DNA from: Hyaloscypha bicolor E
Lineage: Eukaryota > Ascomycota > Leotiomycetes > Helotiales > Hyaloscyphaceae
NCBI RefSeq assembly: GCF_002865645.1
Contig: NW_020194628.1
Coordinates: forward strand, 1,426,001 to 1,490,000
Length of the DNA: 64,000 nt
Direction of reading: 5' to 3'
This document shows, piece after piece, positions 46,855 through 60,500 of this stretch (position 1 is the first letter of the stretch; every line of letters starts with the position of its first letter). A program made the position numbers and the translations under genes. A model generated the notes under the pieces. The model did not search any database, was not told the origin of the DNA, and saw only the letters and a program-made list of their open reading frames with translations.

Positions 46855-47324
46855 GCTAAGTGTAGAGAACAGATTGCGCTCTTAGAGATTGTGACGATGG
46901 AAGTTAGAGTCTTCATATAACGCTTGCTTATTATCAATATTTAATATAATTCTTTCAGAAGGATCGCTGAAGGTGTGAAATCAGTTTTTAGGTTGAACTT
47001 CTGCGTAGAAAGCTGCGTATTTTCATTAACAAATCATAATATAATATACAATGCCTTGTTCCAAGCATATATATTGAAACTGCTTCGGCATCACTCGTTC
47101 TTTCAAGAGAGCATTCATCTTATCCTTGAGACAGCTCCTTTTTTGGCCAATTCACCGTCTTCAGCAACGCTCCAAGACCGAAGGGGTCTCCCCAACCATG
47201 AGACAGCTCTCCTTCTGGCCATCTTATCCCGACCAAGGTACCCCAGACCGGAGCCAACCGCCCTTCAACACGGCCTACTCTAGCCCCTCCCCTCTCCCCA
47301 CCTCATCTCCTCATCTCTTCCCAC
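46855..47324. other. Intergenic region
   Basis: Non-coding. AT-rich on the left (46920-47060), with the 3' flank of the BolA-like gene on the right. Confidence 0.45.
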
Positions 47325-47885
47325 TCACGGCGCCCTTGTCCTCAACTGCACTCCATGCCACCCCTTAATCTCCTCCCCCAGCACCTCATTAACCAACCTC
47401 TGTTGCCTCAACATACTCAGTCCGCGAAACCTCTCACTCACAACCTCAATCCCATACATACTGCCACACCCGCCACTTATATCCTGCACCTCCAGCTTCT
47501 CCGCCCTAAACTCCTTGTTCAACAACTCGAAGATTTCCTTCTCTTTGGCGTTCAGGTGTTCCGGTGCTTCCAACAATTCCTTTGTTCTCGCCGCCTCCTC
47601 TGGAATGCCGGCCTCGCCCGCACCGATGGTTCCGGCGACTGAGCTTGATTCTGACGTAGTATACACGCGCTTTTCTATCCTCTTGTCTTTTGGAAATCTA
47701 GGCAGAGGTGTGGATGGCGTTGTTTGGGACTTGGACGATGTGCTGATGCCACCCTTCCCTCTCGCAGGACAGATAGCCGTAGCGACGCATTTCGACGCCG
47801 AGGATGAGGGGACGCGGCAGCGCAGCGCTCGTGTGCCGTTGAGTTTTAGACAGCGCCGTAAGCCTGCTGATGCTGCTTTTTCCAT
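47325..47885 (-). CDS. BolA-like protein, probably mitochondrial
   Basis: BolA proteins partner with monothiol glutaredoxins; mitochondrial members help pass [4Fe-4S] clusters to target enzymes. A single exon gives 186 residues from the ATG at 47883-47885. The first ~100 residues are Ser/Arg/Lys-rich with few acidic residues, consistent with a mitochondrial targeting region. The BolA fold occupies roughly residues 105-184: helix EIFELLNKEF, then LEVQDISGGCGSMYGIEVVS, then FRGLSMLRQQRLVNEVLGEEI and WHGVQLRTRAP. The Cys in GGCGSMY is the position found in the mitochondrial BolA3 group. It resembles yeast Bol3/human BOLA3 more than Bol1, but the orthology call is inference. Confidence 0.88.
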   Translation of the reverse strand: MEKAASAGLRRCLKLNGTRALRCRVPSSSASKCVATAICPARGKGGISTSSKSQTTPSTPLPRFPKDKRIEKRVYTTSESSSVAGTIGAGEAGIPEEAARTKELLEAPEHLNAKEKEIFELLNKEFRAEKLEVQDISGGCGSMYGIEVVSERFRGLSMLRQQRLVNEVLGEEIKGWHGVQLRTRAP

Positions 47886-49703
47886 CTCGGTCTTATGCTT
47901 TGCGTTCGCAGGTGAGGTGAGGTGATGTGTGGGAAGGTGGTGTCGTCTTTGATCTCGACTCACTCGACTCGATGCGTCTGCCTGTTCCCTTCGAGTATGG
48001 AATGGTAGTGATGGGAGGGAATCCAAGCAAGCCACTTATATATTTATAGTGAACGCAATGCAATTGCACCCTTTCCACATTTGCAGTGTGTCGTTGAATG
48101 TTTTCGTCTAAACTCAGGTCAAGCTCTCATCCAATCTCAATCCCTCGGCCGACACTTACATAACCGGCCCCACCAGCTTAGTCATTCACCCCTCGCGTCA
48201 AGCGAGACCGTCTTCGCCCCTGTCAAGCTCTCAAATCACATGACCGTCTCGAACCCAAGCATCTCACATGTCTCACGACCCACATAAGCCACAAACCCAA
48301 ACTTCATCATGCCCCCCACGTGCTCTCGGCTCTCAACCCCACCTCCCCACTCACCTCAAATGCAAATGCAATCCACTCTGAATACCCACAAACAAGAATC
48401 CATCCCACAAGATCGTCATCCTGCATCCAAAAACTCAATCCAAAGTGCCATGATTCAGTCACCGCCATGTCATCTCATCTCGTCTCATTTCAACATCGAC
48501 ACAGATCAGATAAAGAAGCTTAGACCATTCAAACTATGGTAGAAAAGCCCGAGGCGACCATTTAGGGAACTTTTTGCGGCCAGTGGGAAAAAGCAAAAGA
48601 AAACCCGGGGCCAAAGCGGTGAATGCGATACGAAATGCAAACTGCAAGACGTCGGGACTGAGCCGAATAATCACCTCAACTCACCCGCCTGCGGTCAGGA
48701 CATGGTTGGTATTCAGCTGCACGATCCGATTCACAAGTCACAATCACAGAGCTCACAACCAATCGGTGGCACTCCATTTGAGAATACAACCAATCTCAAT
48801 TCCTTGATTCATTCATTGAATTCCCCTTCGTGTCATGCTTGCTTGCTTGCCGGTGGCATGGTATGCGCATCCCATCTCTGTTCAGCTCAGCCCATCAGCG
48901 AGCCCGAACAGAAAGACGGTATGACATCTGATCCCGAGTCCCTATCCGCCGAAACCGGAAGACAGCCTTTGCTTGCTTGCATTCGCAAATTTCATATCGT
49001 AGCACCCTCGATTGCATTCATCCACCGATATCCCGTCCATTCAATTCCTCCCTTTTCCCATTTTCTCGTATGTACCCATGAGAAAGCCCTTTTCTCCACA
49101 TACCAGCCAGCCTGGGATAGAATCCACAACTTTTTCCCCGAAATCCAAAAACGGCAAGACAAACTCGAACTGGAAGAGGCAGGAAAAGCCTCATCATAGA
49201 ACCCTGATCCCGAGTCCCCGAAAAAGAGTTCCAAAAATTAAAAATCCCCAGTCTATGTGCGGATAGAGGAGAGTAGGCGCGCTGAAGAGTACCGCAGCAG
49301 CATGCAACTGTCCCTTGAAACAAATAACATGCAAGAAAGAAAGACGCTCAAAAGTACAAGGAGGAAAGCTCAAAGCAAAAGCAATCATGATCCCACCGCG
49401 CAGAAATGCTCAATACCAGTCCGGATGGAAGAATTGCCGTCAAAAGTACTGCTCCGGTTGAGAGCATTGGTCGTAAATTGCCCCATTAACACTCGGTTCA
49501 TCCGCCTCGGGAACTCAAATTAATTGACTACGCTCAATGAAGAGGTAGCCAGTAAGAACACTTCCCTCCTAATCCAATCCTGGATCTCCACTCTGAACAG
49601 ACTAGGCAAGGCCGTATCATCGTGTCGGAAAGAATCGTTCGTGTGAACGTAAAGCTTGATCATTGTTCATCTCGTGACTGGTGCAATATGGGAAGCGTCC
49701 AAT
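47886..49703. other. Intergenic region between BolA and the PP1 subunit
   Basis: No gene supported. Holds the BolA promoter (left) and 3' flank of the PP1-subunit gene (right). The open frames near 48700-49200 have no recognisable content. Confidence 0.5.
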
Positions 49704-52045
49704 TTAACCTCGAATTGCTGTGGCCGCATGAGTGTCGTGAAGAAAACCAGCATGCAAGTTGTGGTACATCGGAGACGTACCCGAAACGAAGCCCGTCATG
49801 GGGGCTGGCGAAGTAGAGCGAGACGCCTGCGTACTAACTTTTGTTCGTGGTGGTGATCGCTTTTCCATCATAACTGGCGAGTTGTTTGCCGAAGAGTCAA
49901 CAGAGCCTAGAATATACCCGTCCTCGTTGGTACCATCATATTGACCGGATCGTAATGTACCGTCCTTAAGCTGTGGGGAAGGCTTCGCGGATCCAAACTG
50001 TAGTATCAATTAGCTCAACCATCCTGGGCTTTCCAGTGGTGTTCGTTTGTACGTACGAAACAATACTTGTCCAGCAACTCATTGTACGATTGGGAAGCCA
50101 ATATAGGCTTCTCAGTACCAGCTGGACGAGGCGAGTCCGTACCACTGGAGGAAGCCATGGCCGGAAGGTTCTTCGGGAGTGGAGCAGTCTTGCTCATTGA
50201 TTGGTTGCTTGACATTGCAAGTGGAGAGGAGGTCTCCTCGGCATCGGGGATGATCTTCTTTGATTGCTTCTTGGGGGGTGCCTTCATCACCAAGCCACTC
50301 TTATCACCCAGCGCTGTGTTTGCAGCACTGATTGCTGCAGACAAGGAAGCACCAAAGTCATATCGATTACCAAAGGCCTGTCCGTGGGGTGGTGCGAGGC
50401 GTCGGGTAAGATTGTCCGATCCAAGGCTGATGGCCGACTTCACTCCTTTCAATCTAAGCGAGCCCGACTCGCCGAGGTAGTCGTGCACAGGTTGCTTGAA
50501 GTCATCCATCTTGAACTTGCCATCGAATCCATCAGCAAAGTCATCAAAGGCAACGGGCATAGACTTGGGTCGTTCAGTCGGCGACTTCTTGTTGCTTCTG
50601 GGTAGAGAATTGACTGGTCTTGAAGCGGCACCTTGCATACCCTTCTTGCCGTTTTGTGGCTTCGCCTTCTTCTTAAAGTCAACCTGGTAGTTGGTGGAAT
50701 TGTTGTTGTCCCAGTACTCTTTGCCGTTAACAGCATACTTCACGCAGAAGAACATTGTCTTCGCCTCAAGGTTGGCTTGGTCTGCAAGCTTGATGTTGAA
50801 GTTAAAGCGGTCATATCCCTCTCGCTTCGGTTGGCGAATGTCGTGATTGAATTCGGCAATGACCTCTGACGTGGTCTTCCAGTAATCCAATGTGAAGCGA
50901 GCGACGACATGCTTGTGGAATGCCAGGTTAGCAACAGCGACTGATCCAACTAGAGTCTTGTTGTCTGAAGAAAGGAAGACCCTCTCGACTCTCACGGGCA
51001 TTGCGAGTCGGATAGGCGACTCGGCAGGGAAGTTGGAGACCACGATCTCCCACTCAAAAGGAGGACCACGTGAGTTATCCTCACCAAAGGGAAACTCGTT
51101 GTCACTCTCATAAGCCTCGACTGGCGACGAGCCGGCGCTGACTGCTAATGGCCTATCAACTTGGAGGAAATGCCGGACATGTTCGAGGTGGGAATCAAAG
51201 TGAACAGCTTTAGAGAACGTCGGCGTGCCAGGCATACTCGAAGGCCGCCGCCGTGCTGATGAAGGTCGAAGTGCTGGTCTGACCAGCTCGCCTGACTTTT
51301 TCCTGAGCATCTGCGGTTTCCTCCTTGACCTTTCTGGTTCATCTTCGTCGGAAACAGACTCCTCATCGGATGGGCTGAGTGACGTCTCGGGAGTGTGCTG
51401 TATATTGACGTAGATGGAGGAGTCAGTATTTGATCTGTTGTGGGCAATCTTGCGAAGGGTGTCGACTGTTGACTTCTCGACGTGGACAGCCGTTGGCTTG
51501 TTGTCAGTCTTGGGCTCGGTTGGCATGATCAAGGCCAAAGCTCGGTTGGCTTTCGAGACTTCCACTGCCGTCCGGTTTGGTGAGCTCTCCCGATGTTGTT
51601 CAATCACCCTGATGGCAGCTTGTAGCTCTGCCAAGTTTTCTAATTGCCGACCCCTCTCGTCCTTTGTCTCTTCATCGTCGCTCGAGTTTGATGCTGAGTC
51701 CGGTGGTGAAATAACAGCACCGACAGGTATTTGTGCGTCGCCGGTAACTGGGGGTGGGGATTGTCTGAGACTGCTCAAAGCAGCTAAGCTGCTCGTATCA
51801 TTGTACTCGTCTTCTGCGGTTCCGGGGGGTGTTGGCTCGAGAGAAGGTTGGAAGGAAGCAGTCTTCACCGACGTTGTCCGTCGATGGGTCCTCGTCAGGT
51901 AGGAGGTTGACCGTGGTAGTTCAGGCCTACTGGAGGTAGCGGGACCCGACGAATGGCCGGGTTGATATGACGAGCGACGACTGAGGTTTGGAGAGTGAGG
52001 GGCGGACGCAGCTGGGGATCGCTGGGAGGGAGGAGTGTAAGGCAT
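49704..52045 (-). CDS. Protein phosphatase 1 regulatory subunit with CBM21 domain (glycogen-targeting)
   Basis: Exons 50057-52045 and 49704-49997 flank a 59-bp intron (GTACGT...TACAG), giving 760 residues. The N-terminal ~270 residues are Ser/Pro-rich and disordered. A PP1-docking RVxF-type motif, KAVHF, is at 279-283 within TFSKAVHFDSHLEHVRHFLQ, the classic context in Gac1/PPP1R3 proteins. The CBM21 domain spans about 335-458, with WEIVVSNFP, VFLSSDNKTLVGSVAVANLAFHK (spanning ~357-378) and the signature WDNNNSTNYQV (445-455). These subunits bring PP1 to glycogen and activate glycogen synthase. A Ser/Lys-rich tail follows, and the second exon adds a 98-residue Ser/Asn-rich C-terminus. It is closest in plan to yeast GAC1/PIG2; the ortholog is not decided. 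Confidence 0.92.
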
Positions 52046-55000
52046 CCGTACGGTCGACGCCTTCGATATGAGGAATGTGGTCTGTGGGAATAACGCTTCT
52101 GCTCGGGTGAGTTGTCGAGGAGCCGTCTAATTCCTACTTATTATGAAAGCATTTGGTTTCTCCGGCAAAAACTCGTTGAGTATGCTACTGCACTAGATGT
52201 TGAAGGCTGAGGTTAGCCTCAGGTTTCGGTACGAAGAAAAGAGAGAATTTGTCGAGGCAATTGTAGGTGCGGCGGAGGGCGGGAGTAGGAGCTACATCAG
52301 AGGGCGTGTGATTAAACTTACAAAGAGTTGGTGAATCGGGGAAAGCGGCTGAAGAAAAGTCAAAGTACGGCGTATTCCAGCTATCGTACTTGTGCGTTTT
52401 GCTTCGGAAGGCGCGATCGTTCGACGTTTCGAGGGGAGAAGTCGAAGGAAGAGGCTGATTGAATGGACGAGATGGTGCCAGGACAGAGCCAACTGAATTG
52501 TGACTCTTCTACCTGTTCCTTCTGGTCCCGGGCGTTGCGGTGGTGCGAATCGCCTCCGAGGGGGTGAGCGAGGCCGGGAGTCAATGACGTCTTTCTTGCC
52601 TGCCGGTAAGTGATTATGCGAGCCGATAGCCAGTGAGGAGATTCACTGCGCGGCGTCGAACAATACACAATTGAAGCCTCAAAATAAATAAAAGTCGTGA
52701 AGGCTGGCTCAGGCCTAGATGTGTGGAGGAAGAGGATGAAGGAGGAGAGGAATTAAGGACGGCAAGAGGGTAGGATGGGGGATAGTGCGGGTCCAGGATG
52801 TTGGATGATAGCGCGGATTTGGCGTGAGCGGTGGTACGAGTCTTTCGTTCGATGCACTGCTCGATCTGCCACTGCCAACGTCTTGCGGGTCCAGCTTGCA
52901 GTCCGTCTGGCTGCGAGCTGCGGGCCCTGGTCTCCGGTTGTTCAACCTTTCTCTCTGCTGGTCCAGCCAAACTCTGGTGATCGCGCGGAGATCTGGCGAG
53001 TTGTTGCGGGACGGACGAGTGCCGTCTGCCGCCGTTGAGCTCTGAACTCTCCACACGGGCTGCGGCTAGGGCCCAAGTCCAATTTACAGTCTGCAGCTAT
53101 TCACAGATCTACAGACGATGTCTCCAGGGTCCCCTCCGTCCTGCCATCCTCTGCGTTGCAGCGGGCTGGGGCTGGGGCTGGAGCGATGGGCGATATCACG
53201 ATGTTTTGGGGCGTTGAAATCGGCCTCAGCGGATTTGGATTTTTCTTGGTGGGAAGCAGGGCTGGGTTGTTTTGATTCGCTTCCCGCCGCAAGAAAAGTT
53301 GGCGCGAGTGGCCAGTGTCCCGGCCCGGGGTCTGACGCCAAGCAACGCCACCACGCACTTGAGCTATCGGCCATGCATGGATGCATGGATGCTGGACGTT
53401 GCATGGGCAGCGGCTGGGATGTCTCGAGTGCCTGCAATGCGCCGGGGGCCAAAGTCAACGGCAAAGAAAGGCAAGGGCAAGGGCTGGCAGCCTGGCCCCA
53501 TGGATCGGTCGGCATCGCATTGAGTGACTACTGACTGCTGAACCCGCGGCGGCCAACCACGCACACACAGCTTGATAAGGAGGAGCAGACACGAAATACG
53601 TTGTATATCCTCCTGCAGGGTCATCTGCAGCCAGCTTCTTCAGTGCTCCCGTTCGTACAGTACTTAGCCAGCAAGTACTCGTGCGTCTCCTAAAGGGAGG
53701 TGTCGATCAGTTCATGGAAACGCCATGGTGGTTATGGTACGGCGGCTGATAAACATGAAGCACCGCGTCGGGCAGATGTTTGAATGCTGCAGACCGCATA
53801 CGAACTTCTGCACTTCATTCCCAAAGTCCGGGTACATCCATTTTTGGAAGTATAGAGTACAAACCAGTCGCCGTTGGGGCCGATCAGCAGTTGTTGAGGA
53901 TGATAGGCAGGCACAACAAGGTCCGAAGAACGCACCGGTACTTCGTGCTTCTGCCAGCTCATGGAGTTCATTATTAATACGTTCCTTGGAGTCGTCGATA
54001 TCTCTTCCTGTCACCAATTGATAAGGTTGTGGCACCCTGTCAAGGTGTGGCTGTCTTCTCGTGATCAGTCATAGCGGTACCGCAGCTTAACACAACATTA
54101 ATCACTGGATAAGAGACCCTCCTTGACAATCATCAGTCCAGATCAACTTGAAGCTTTTGATGGCCCCCATCTTTGCCTCTCCTTCCCTATCTATCCCACG
54201 GACGTGTCGAGGAAAGTCGGCATGAACTTTCGGTACCTTCGGGACATGCCATGGTCTGATCGGAAATCCTAAGCCGCCTCTTCTGGGCTGCATCTTTCCA
54301 TTGGCCAACGAGGGAGGGGGATCGTCGCTGAGTGGCCTGTCTGAAGGCAAAACTGTTGTGGTTGCAGGGCAGGGCTGCGGGGAGTGTAACATTCGTTTAT
54401 TCTTCCAGCTTTCTATTTCTATTGCTTTACCGATGGCGTGCCTGCTGCCTCGCCTGCTTCTCGAAGCCGAAGGACTCGATCTCGATATCAAATCAGAGTA
54501 ACGCAGCCGACACCTTCCCCAACTTATGCCCCCCATTGTGCATGTCGACTTCTCAGTGCAGTCGTAAGACGGTCATTTGAATTCGCGTCGCTGCCCCGTG
54601 CTTGGCCAAACACCATTAAGAGGTGCAGAAACCGGATATCGGTTGGATGAACGGTCGGTGGGGGCAGGCATTGGTATTACCTGGAGGCCTCTCCCAGTCA
54701 CATCTCAAGGCGAGTTGGATGGTGGCACACAATGGGATCCGGCTATCAAGCTCTCGGCATCCACCGCCTTTTTCTGATGAGCGGCTATCATGGCAATGTC
54801 AAGCTACACCGCAGTACGATGCCCTCGATGGCTTCGACAACTCACCCATCTTTTGATAGAGGGGCAGGGAGAGTCTCCCGTCCCGCACTGCCCCTCTTCC
54901 TCCTCCCAGTTGCAGCTCCCCACGTCGATTCAAACTCATGATCATGGGATCACTTTCTTATCACCACTTCAATATACCGCAGTCGTCATGGTTAACGCTT

Positions 55001-56307
55001 TTGTGATCATCCACACACCCCCTCTCCAAACAATCCGAAAACTCCGGAGCTGTGTCGGGACTCGGGAGCCTCAGGTGCAGGCAGGTAGCATCCAGCCAAA
55101 CAACGACAGGGGAGAAGCTCGTGGGTCTCGGCAAAGCTCCAGGACTGGGCAGCGGCGGCGGCGCCCAGCCATCCCGCCTCTCCACTTTAAAAACATCGTG
55201 AAATGACAGATCACATACAACCACGATGGGCGAAAAGTGACATTTGCATCTGGCCAAAGCTTGGTGATCGACGAGTATCTTCCGGTTCCAGGAACTCGTT
55301 CCTGATCCACCTGCGCGGACCGGAACGGAATCAGCCTGGCCCTCTGACCGCGACCGCCAGCTACAACACTCCATCAACTCATTTCAGAAGATGGTATGAA
55401 ATCACATTCGTTGCTTTTTCGTGCGTTGGAAGCAGAAATCTGTCGATGACCTCATCGCTGCAACTGGCCATTTCCTCTTCCAAGGCAGAATAACCCGACT
55501 TGGAACAGCCGTCATGAAACCTCGTGATATCTTGCGCGTGCGACAGGGAATGCACAGGGACTTTTGTTTCGTCAATCCAAGTTACATTGAAAAATCGACT
55601 TCAGCCTCGATCTGCTGTGTGGCTGCACACTTCTCAGTGGGAATGGTGCAGCGAATGCTTTCTGTACCCCGCAGTCTCGTTTCTGCATCAATAGATCAAT
55701 TGACGGCACCGACTTCTCCTCGGAGGAGTCGTACTTGTCCTGCCGTAAGACGATCATCAAACTCCAAACTCCTGCTGAGAGAGTTCTCTCCCGGAAACAT
55801 ATCAAGATGGCGGTGAAGGTGTGTGCCTCAACTTCACGACGTCTTCAGCAACAAGCTCCACCCAACCAGCGCCTCCCGTTTCATCTCGCATGATGCTCAC
55901 GCTCACGCTCATCACGCTTTCCCAAAGCACACCAAGCATCCCAAGCTTGACTCAGCAAAAAGCCCCAAGCTGGTGAAGGACCAAGCTGGTGAAGGTGCCC
56001 ACTTCTCAGCTCCATCCAACTCGCTATCCGTGCTCCTTTCTTCATGGGCCCCTGGGAGGGGAGGGGGCCCAGTTCTCCCCTGTCGCTCGCTTGCTTGACG
56101 CCAACATGTGCGAAAGCAAGGCATCCTAATCATCACCCATCGCATTTCGACGCGGCCATGCTCGCTCCACCCAATCACCAAATTTGCAGCATGCAGCGCC
56201 TGGGAAATCGAAGGATCTGGAGCGCCTCATCGTGCAGGACAGAGACTCAGAGACGGTTGAGCATGCAGGGATGTCTGAGACTTCTGGCCGCTCCCATGTC
56301 CAGATGC

Positions 56308-56325
56308 TACTACTGTACAGTAGTA
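56308..56325. repeat. Perfect 18-bp palindrome
   Basis: TACTACTGTACAGTAGTA is its own reverse complement. It lies in non-coding sequence with no other structure around it. It could be a dimeric factor-binding site. Confidence 0.6.
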
Positions 56326-57444
56326 TTTTTCTTACGAACGCTTTGCGCTTCAGTAGTACGGAGGAGCAGGTGGTCTGCGCTTGGCGATATCTGAGACTGA
56401 TCAAGATCAACATGTCTGACATTTTGGCCCACGACATCCCACCACGCTGAGTAGCGCCACAGGCGCCGAGTTTTGCAGGGACGATTTGGCCCTCCAGCCA
56501 CAGCAGCCATGACTAACATAGATTTTCAAGACCAAGTTTGAAACTTTCCCAAAGGGGCTCTAAGGCTCTTGACCTTTTACACCACCAACTCCGTGGGATA
56601 GGATGAAGCTGGAGCAAAGTCTCCGGGGGTGTCTCCACCGATGCCCCAAAGCCCATCCCTCCATCTGGAATTTCCCCATCTTCGCAAGACGGCCGGTCAC
56701 AGCTGCTGAGCTGCACCTCCAGTCGTACACACCAGCTGCACTGCTCCCCACGAAGCATCCAGTCCCCACTGGTCACCCAACCGAACGACGAGAATTTTAT
56801 GACGACATCGTACTCATCGCTGCCGCACGAAACACAGCCATGCGATTCTTCCAAATCCCATCCGCAGAACGCCTTTGCATCAATAGCTTCAACAGGTCCT
56901 GTTCCGCCGAGAGTTGAGAAACAATATGGAGCGATCACCGGAACCATGTCCAGAGATGTCAATCAGGGTCCGAACCCTCGCGAGCAACCCCTTTTCTAAC
57001 CTTCTTCGCACATGCGCTCAAGTAAGCACTCAACTAAGCACCCGACTAAGCACAGATCCTTCACTCGAAGTGGACGACACGGAAAGCGGGATGGGTGCGC
57101 GCGTTGCATCGCTCTGCTGCATCTCCAGGCGTCTGGGCCTTCAGCGTGCTGCTGAGAGTGGCTCACTATTTTAGGTGCAGATGCTTGGATCTTTTGGTTG
57201 CGGGGCAAGCGGTTGGCCCACGGCGCCGCGGCCACGTCGGCGCCGTTCTCGGCTCGAGAGCACCTGAAGATGCCGTACGGAGGTACTTGTACAACGAGCA
57301 TGTACCGGTACCCCTCCGCGTCGGTTTTCCGAAGAAAGGCAAATTTGGAGAGCTGCACGGCTATTAAATCGCAGCTCGCAGCAGAAGCCGACGGGAGTGG
57401 ATTGTTGACAAGTCCACTACCTCCGCACACCCCTCCTCCTCCCT

Positions 57445-57533
57445 CCCCTCAAATAAAACGTAGCGCCACCGGGATACGGTATACGTCAGAACGGCCGTGC
57501 AAGCCTTGTCACGCTACGTTTTATTTAGAGGGG
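57445..57533. repeat. Inverted repeat with 21-22 bp arms, hairpin or micro-MITE
   Basis: The arm at 57445-57465 (CCCCTCAAATAAAACGTAGCG) and its complement at 57512-57533 differ by one inserted T. They are separated by 46 bp of unrelated sequence. The element of about 89 bp is too small for coding and looks like a deletion derivative of an inverted-repeat element, or a strong hairpin. Confidence 0.65.
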
Positions 57534-60500
57534 AGAGTTTACCTACGGACTGTACCTTCGTACTCCGTACCTACTTGTGCTGAGCGGATCAACAAACTCA
57601 ATTCTCACGTCAACCGGCCAACCCCGAAATAGAATTGCGGCAAAGCTACAAATCACTCCCCGTCTGACAAAACTCTTCAACGCCACTATCAAGCCAGGCG
57701 CGCGGCTCATAATTTTCTCCTGTCGAAATTTTCCTCCTCGTTTTCTCCTATCGCTCTTCCTTCCGCTCACTGCCGTTCTTGCAGTTCTCATTATTAATAA
57801 ACATCCCATCCCGAGTTTCAACCCAAATTGACGTCCCGTCGTGGTGCTTGAGCCTTGAGCGAAAGTTTCGCCCAGCTCCGACAAGGTTCATCAGCACGGT
57901 CCAGAAGCACTGGGTGGCGTCAGTGGAGCCACTCACACTCAAGCTCCTCAACCACTCCATAACGGCTCGCAATGCGCGCTTTTGAGTTCACAAGTCACCA
58001 GACGCACAAGCTAGCATGGCGCCAGCGACATCCAGCATTAAAACTCAATGATGGCAGAAGTCGCAATAAAGATGACATGTCAGACCATGATCTGGTGATT
58101 GCCTCTTTGGGAAGTTAGAACAAGGGGTGGTCGAGATAAGAGAGGACCCTGCAGATGCACAATGGCTGCACATGCCTCTCTCAAGGTTCGGCTTGATTGC
58201 GAAGCAGCATCGGCCTTGGCTTTAATCTATCTGTTTGGATCTGGTGGATGGCAGCGGATGAGACAGACGGCGAGGCTGACTGGTTAGGGAAGTCCCTGCA
58301 GACAGTCACAGCCTCTCTTACTGTACAGGACTACAGGTTAATTAATTCAGCAACCGCGCTCGGCGTCTCGGAAACCGGCATCATGTCGGAGGATGTCTGC
58401 AAGAAGGATGCGAAGGCAGACTTCAATTGCGTGAGATACTCGTTCCCAGGTACTGTTCGTGTTAATGCCAGTGCAGCATACGAGGACGTGCGCAGATGGT
58501 TGGTAAGGACTTGGCATTGCGGAGAAGGCTCGACTGTTGTTGCCTCGCGATTTCCTCGCCATCTCTTTCCTCAGATAGCGGACAAGCAGCGTACGATGGA
58601 GGCAAAATTACAGCATCGATTTCTCTCAATCTTTTCCCTCGATTTCATGTGGAACGATCAATTTCAGAGAAGGACGATCACTAAGTGTTGGAGGGACAAA
58701 GCGAAGAGATTAATCGCAGGTTCGTGAAAGCCTCGCACAGCCTTGGCAGTACAAATAAACTTTTCCAGATATCGTTCTACGTCAAGTCAGACAAAGTCAC
58801 GATACCTTCGAGCTTGCCCCTCTTTTGCCCCTCTATCATGGCGCACCACAAACACGTTATTCCCTAATCCGCTGCGTGCTACGCACACTTAAATCATAAA
58901 TGAGGGGTGCAGCATTACACGACATGCACGTACAGTAGCTTTGTCAGAAGAAGGAGTGCAGACGCCGTGCAGAGTGTATGCAGTGAGATTGAAGTTTCTC
59001 GAGTCAGAGGGAGACTCCGAGGAGAAAGGCTGCTCTCATTATTACGCCACACCTCCTTTTCAATCCTTCTCTTCAAGGCCTCAGCCACATAGTTCGAATC
59101 CTCCGAGATTCAATCCAAGATCTTTGACCGGCGGCATGTACCGACATCACGAGGATTGCCCCGACAACATGCACGAAGGAAATTTCCCAATCTAGAAATC
59201 AGTCCACTATCAATACCTTCATTTTCTCTTCTCCTGCACCTATCTACAAACTTCAAATCCTTATCTCTCCCTCAGCTTCCTCACTCACTTAGATAACCAA
59301 CTTTGAAATACATGCTCCCTATCTCCTCACCGCTCCCTCGTTCTCTTCCGACTTCGCTGAAATCTTCGCCACACACAGTTGCCACCAAATAAAAATTTCT
59401 CCACTCCCGCAATATCTCCAGTGCTCCGCTCTCTCAAACCATCTCCACTTCACTCCACTACGGTACAACAAAGACCCACAGTTCACAACACCTTCCGTGC
59501 ATTAAACCTCGAAGAATTTAAAGAATTTAGATTTTTCACCCACATACAACCTAACAAGCGACCTCCCCGAAGATCTAGACCCCAAAACACACCACGGTCG
59601 GAAAAGGATTCTGCTTCAGGACTAAGTAAGTCCCTTACCCGCTCCGCGAAGGGAGTGCTAAAATAGTGCCCGCCTGCGGGACCCCTTCCTCCCACTGAAT
59701 CATACCCTACCTTAAACTCGCGAGAATAATCCTCCGAAGTGAAGGGGAGGGAAAAGGCAAAGCTGAAGTTTGTTGAGCGCCACAGGTGGATCTGCCTTGC
59801 CACATGTCCACCTTTGCTCTTTAAGATATTGCTTGCATGAGAAAGCTCCACAAATTTTCCTCTTCGACGTTACATTTGCCTCCATTCCACCCAATTTCTC
59901 CCCGTATTCATATTTACCTTACGGCCCAGAATTCCGACGAGTGGAGTCTTCAGGTAGGGCAGGTCGGCCGCAAACTGCAGAGCTTCTCGAAGCGCCCTCT
60001 GCTAAAGGCGATGTCAAGCTGCAGATCCCCGGATTGCCTCTTTTTGATGGATGCAACCCTGGGTGCTACAGTACAGTACGCTTCCGAGCTGAGGCTGCAA
60101 GCCTGCATGCATGCCAAGCTCCTAGATGTAGGTAGGTGGAGCTATTCTAGCTGTGCTGTGCAGCTGTGCCGAGGGGTCGAGTACTTGGCCAGCATGTCAC
60201 TCAATCTAGAGGATATATTAACCACGAAATAAAAGTGGCTATTGGATGATTGCTTGGCCGGCGGGCAGACAGATACCACTGACGGTGAGGTTACACGAAC
60301 TGATACCGATGGCGCTTTGCGTCGGGCCGTTGACCGGCCTCTTTTGCTTCCCTTGTACCAAAAGGGAGTTACCATATCTCTCCCCCTGTTCTTGGGAAGT
60401 GTCAAAATGTGAGGTGTGTTGTACAGCCTCCGTACCCTATACCTTTCAATCTATTATTGCCCCTTTAGTCCTTCCATTCTGGGAGTTGTTGATCGGGTAA

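Noticed and set aside
58197..58727. 176-codon plus-strand frame in the gene desert
   Set aside because: No domain, no splice context and composition similar to neighbouring random frames.
59060..59125. AGTTCGAATCCTCC, tRNA T-arm-like
   Set aside because: No matching 5' stem and no acceptor pairing.
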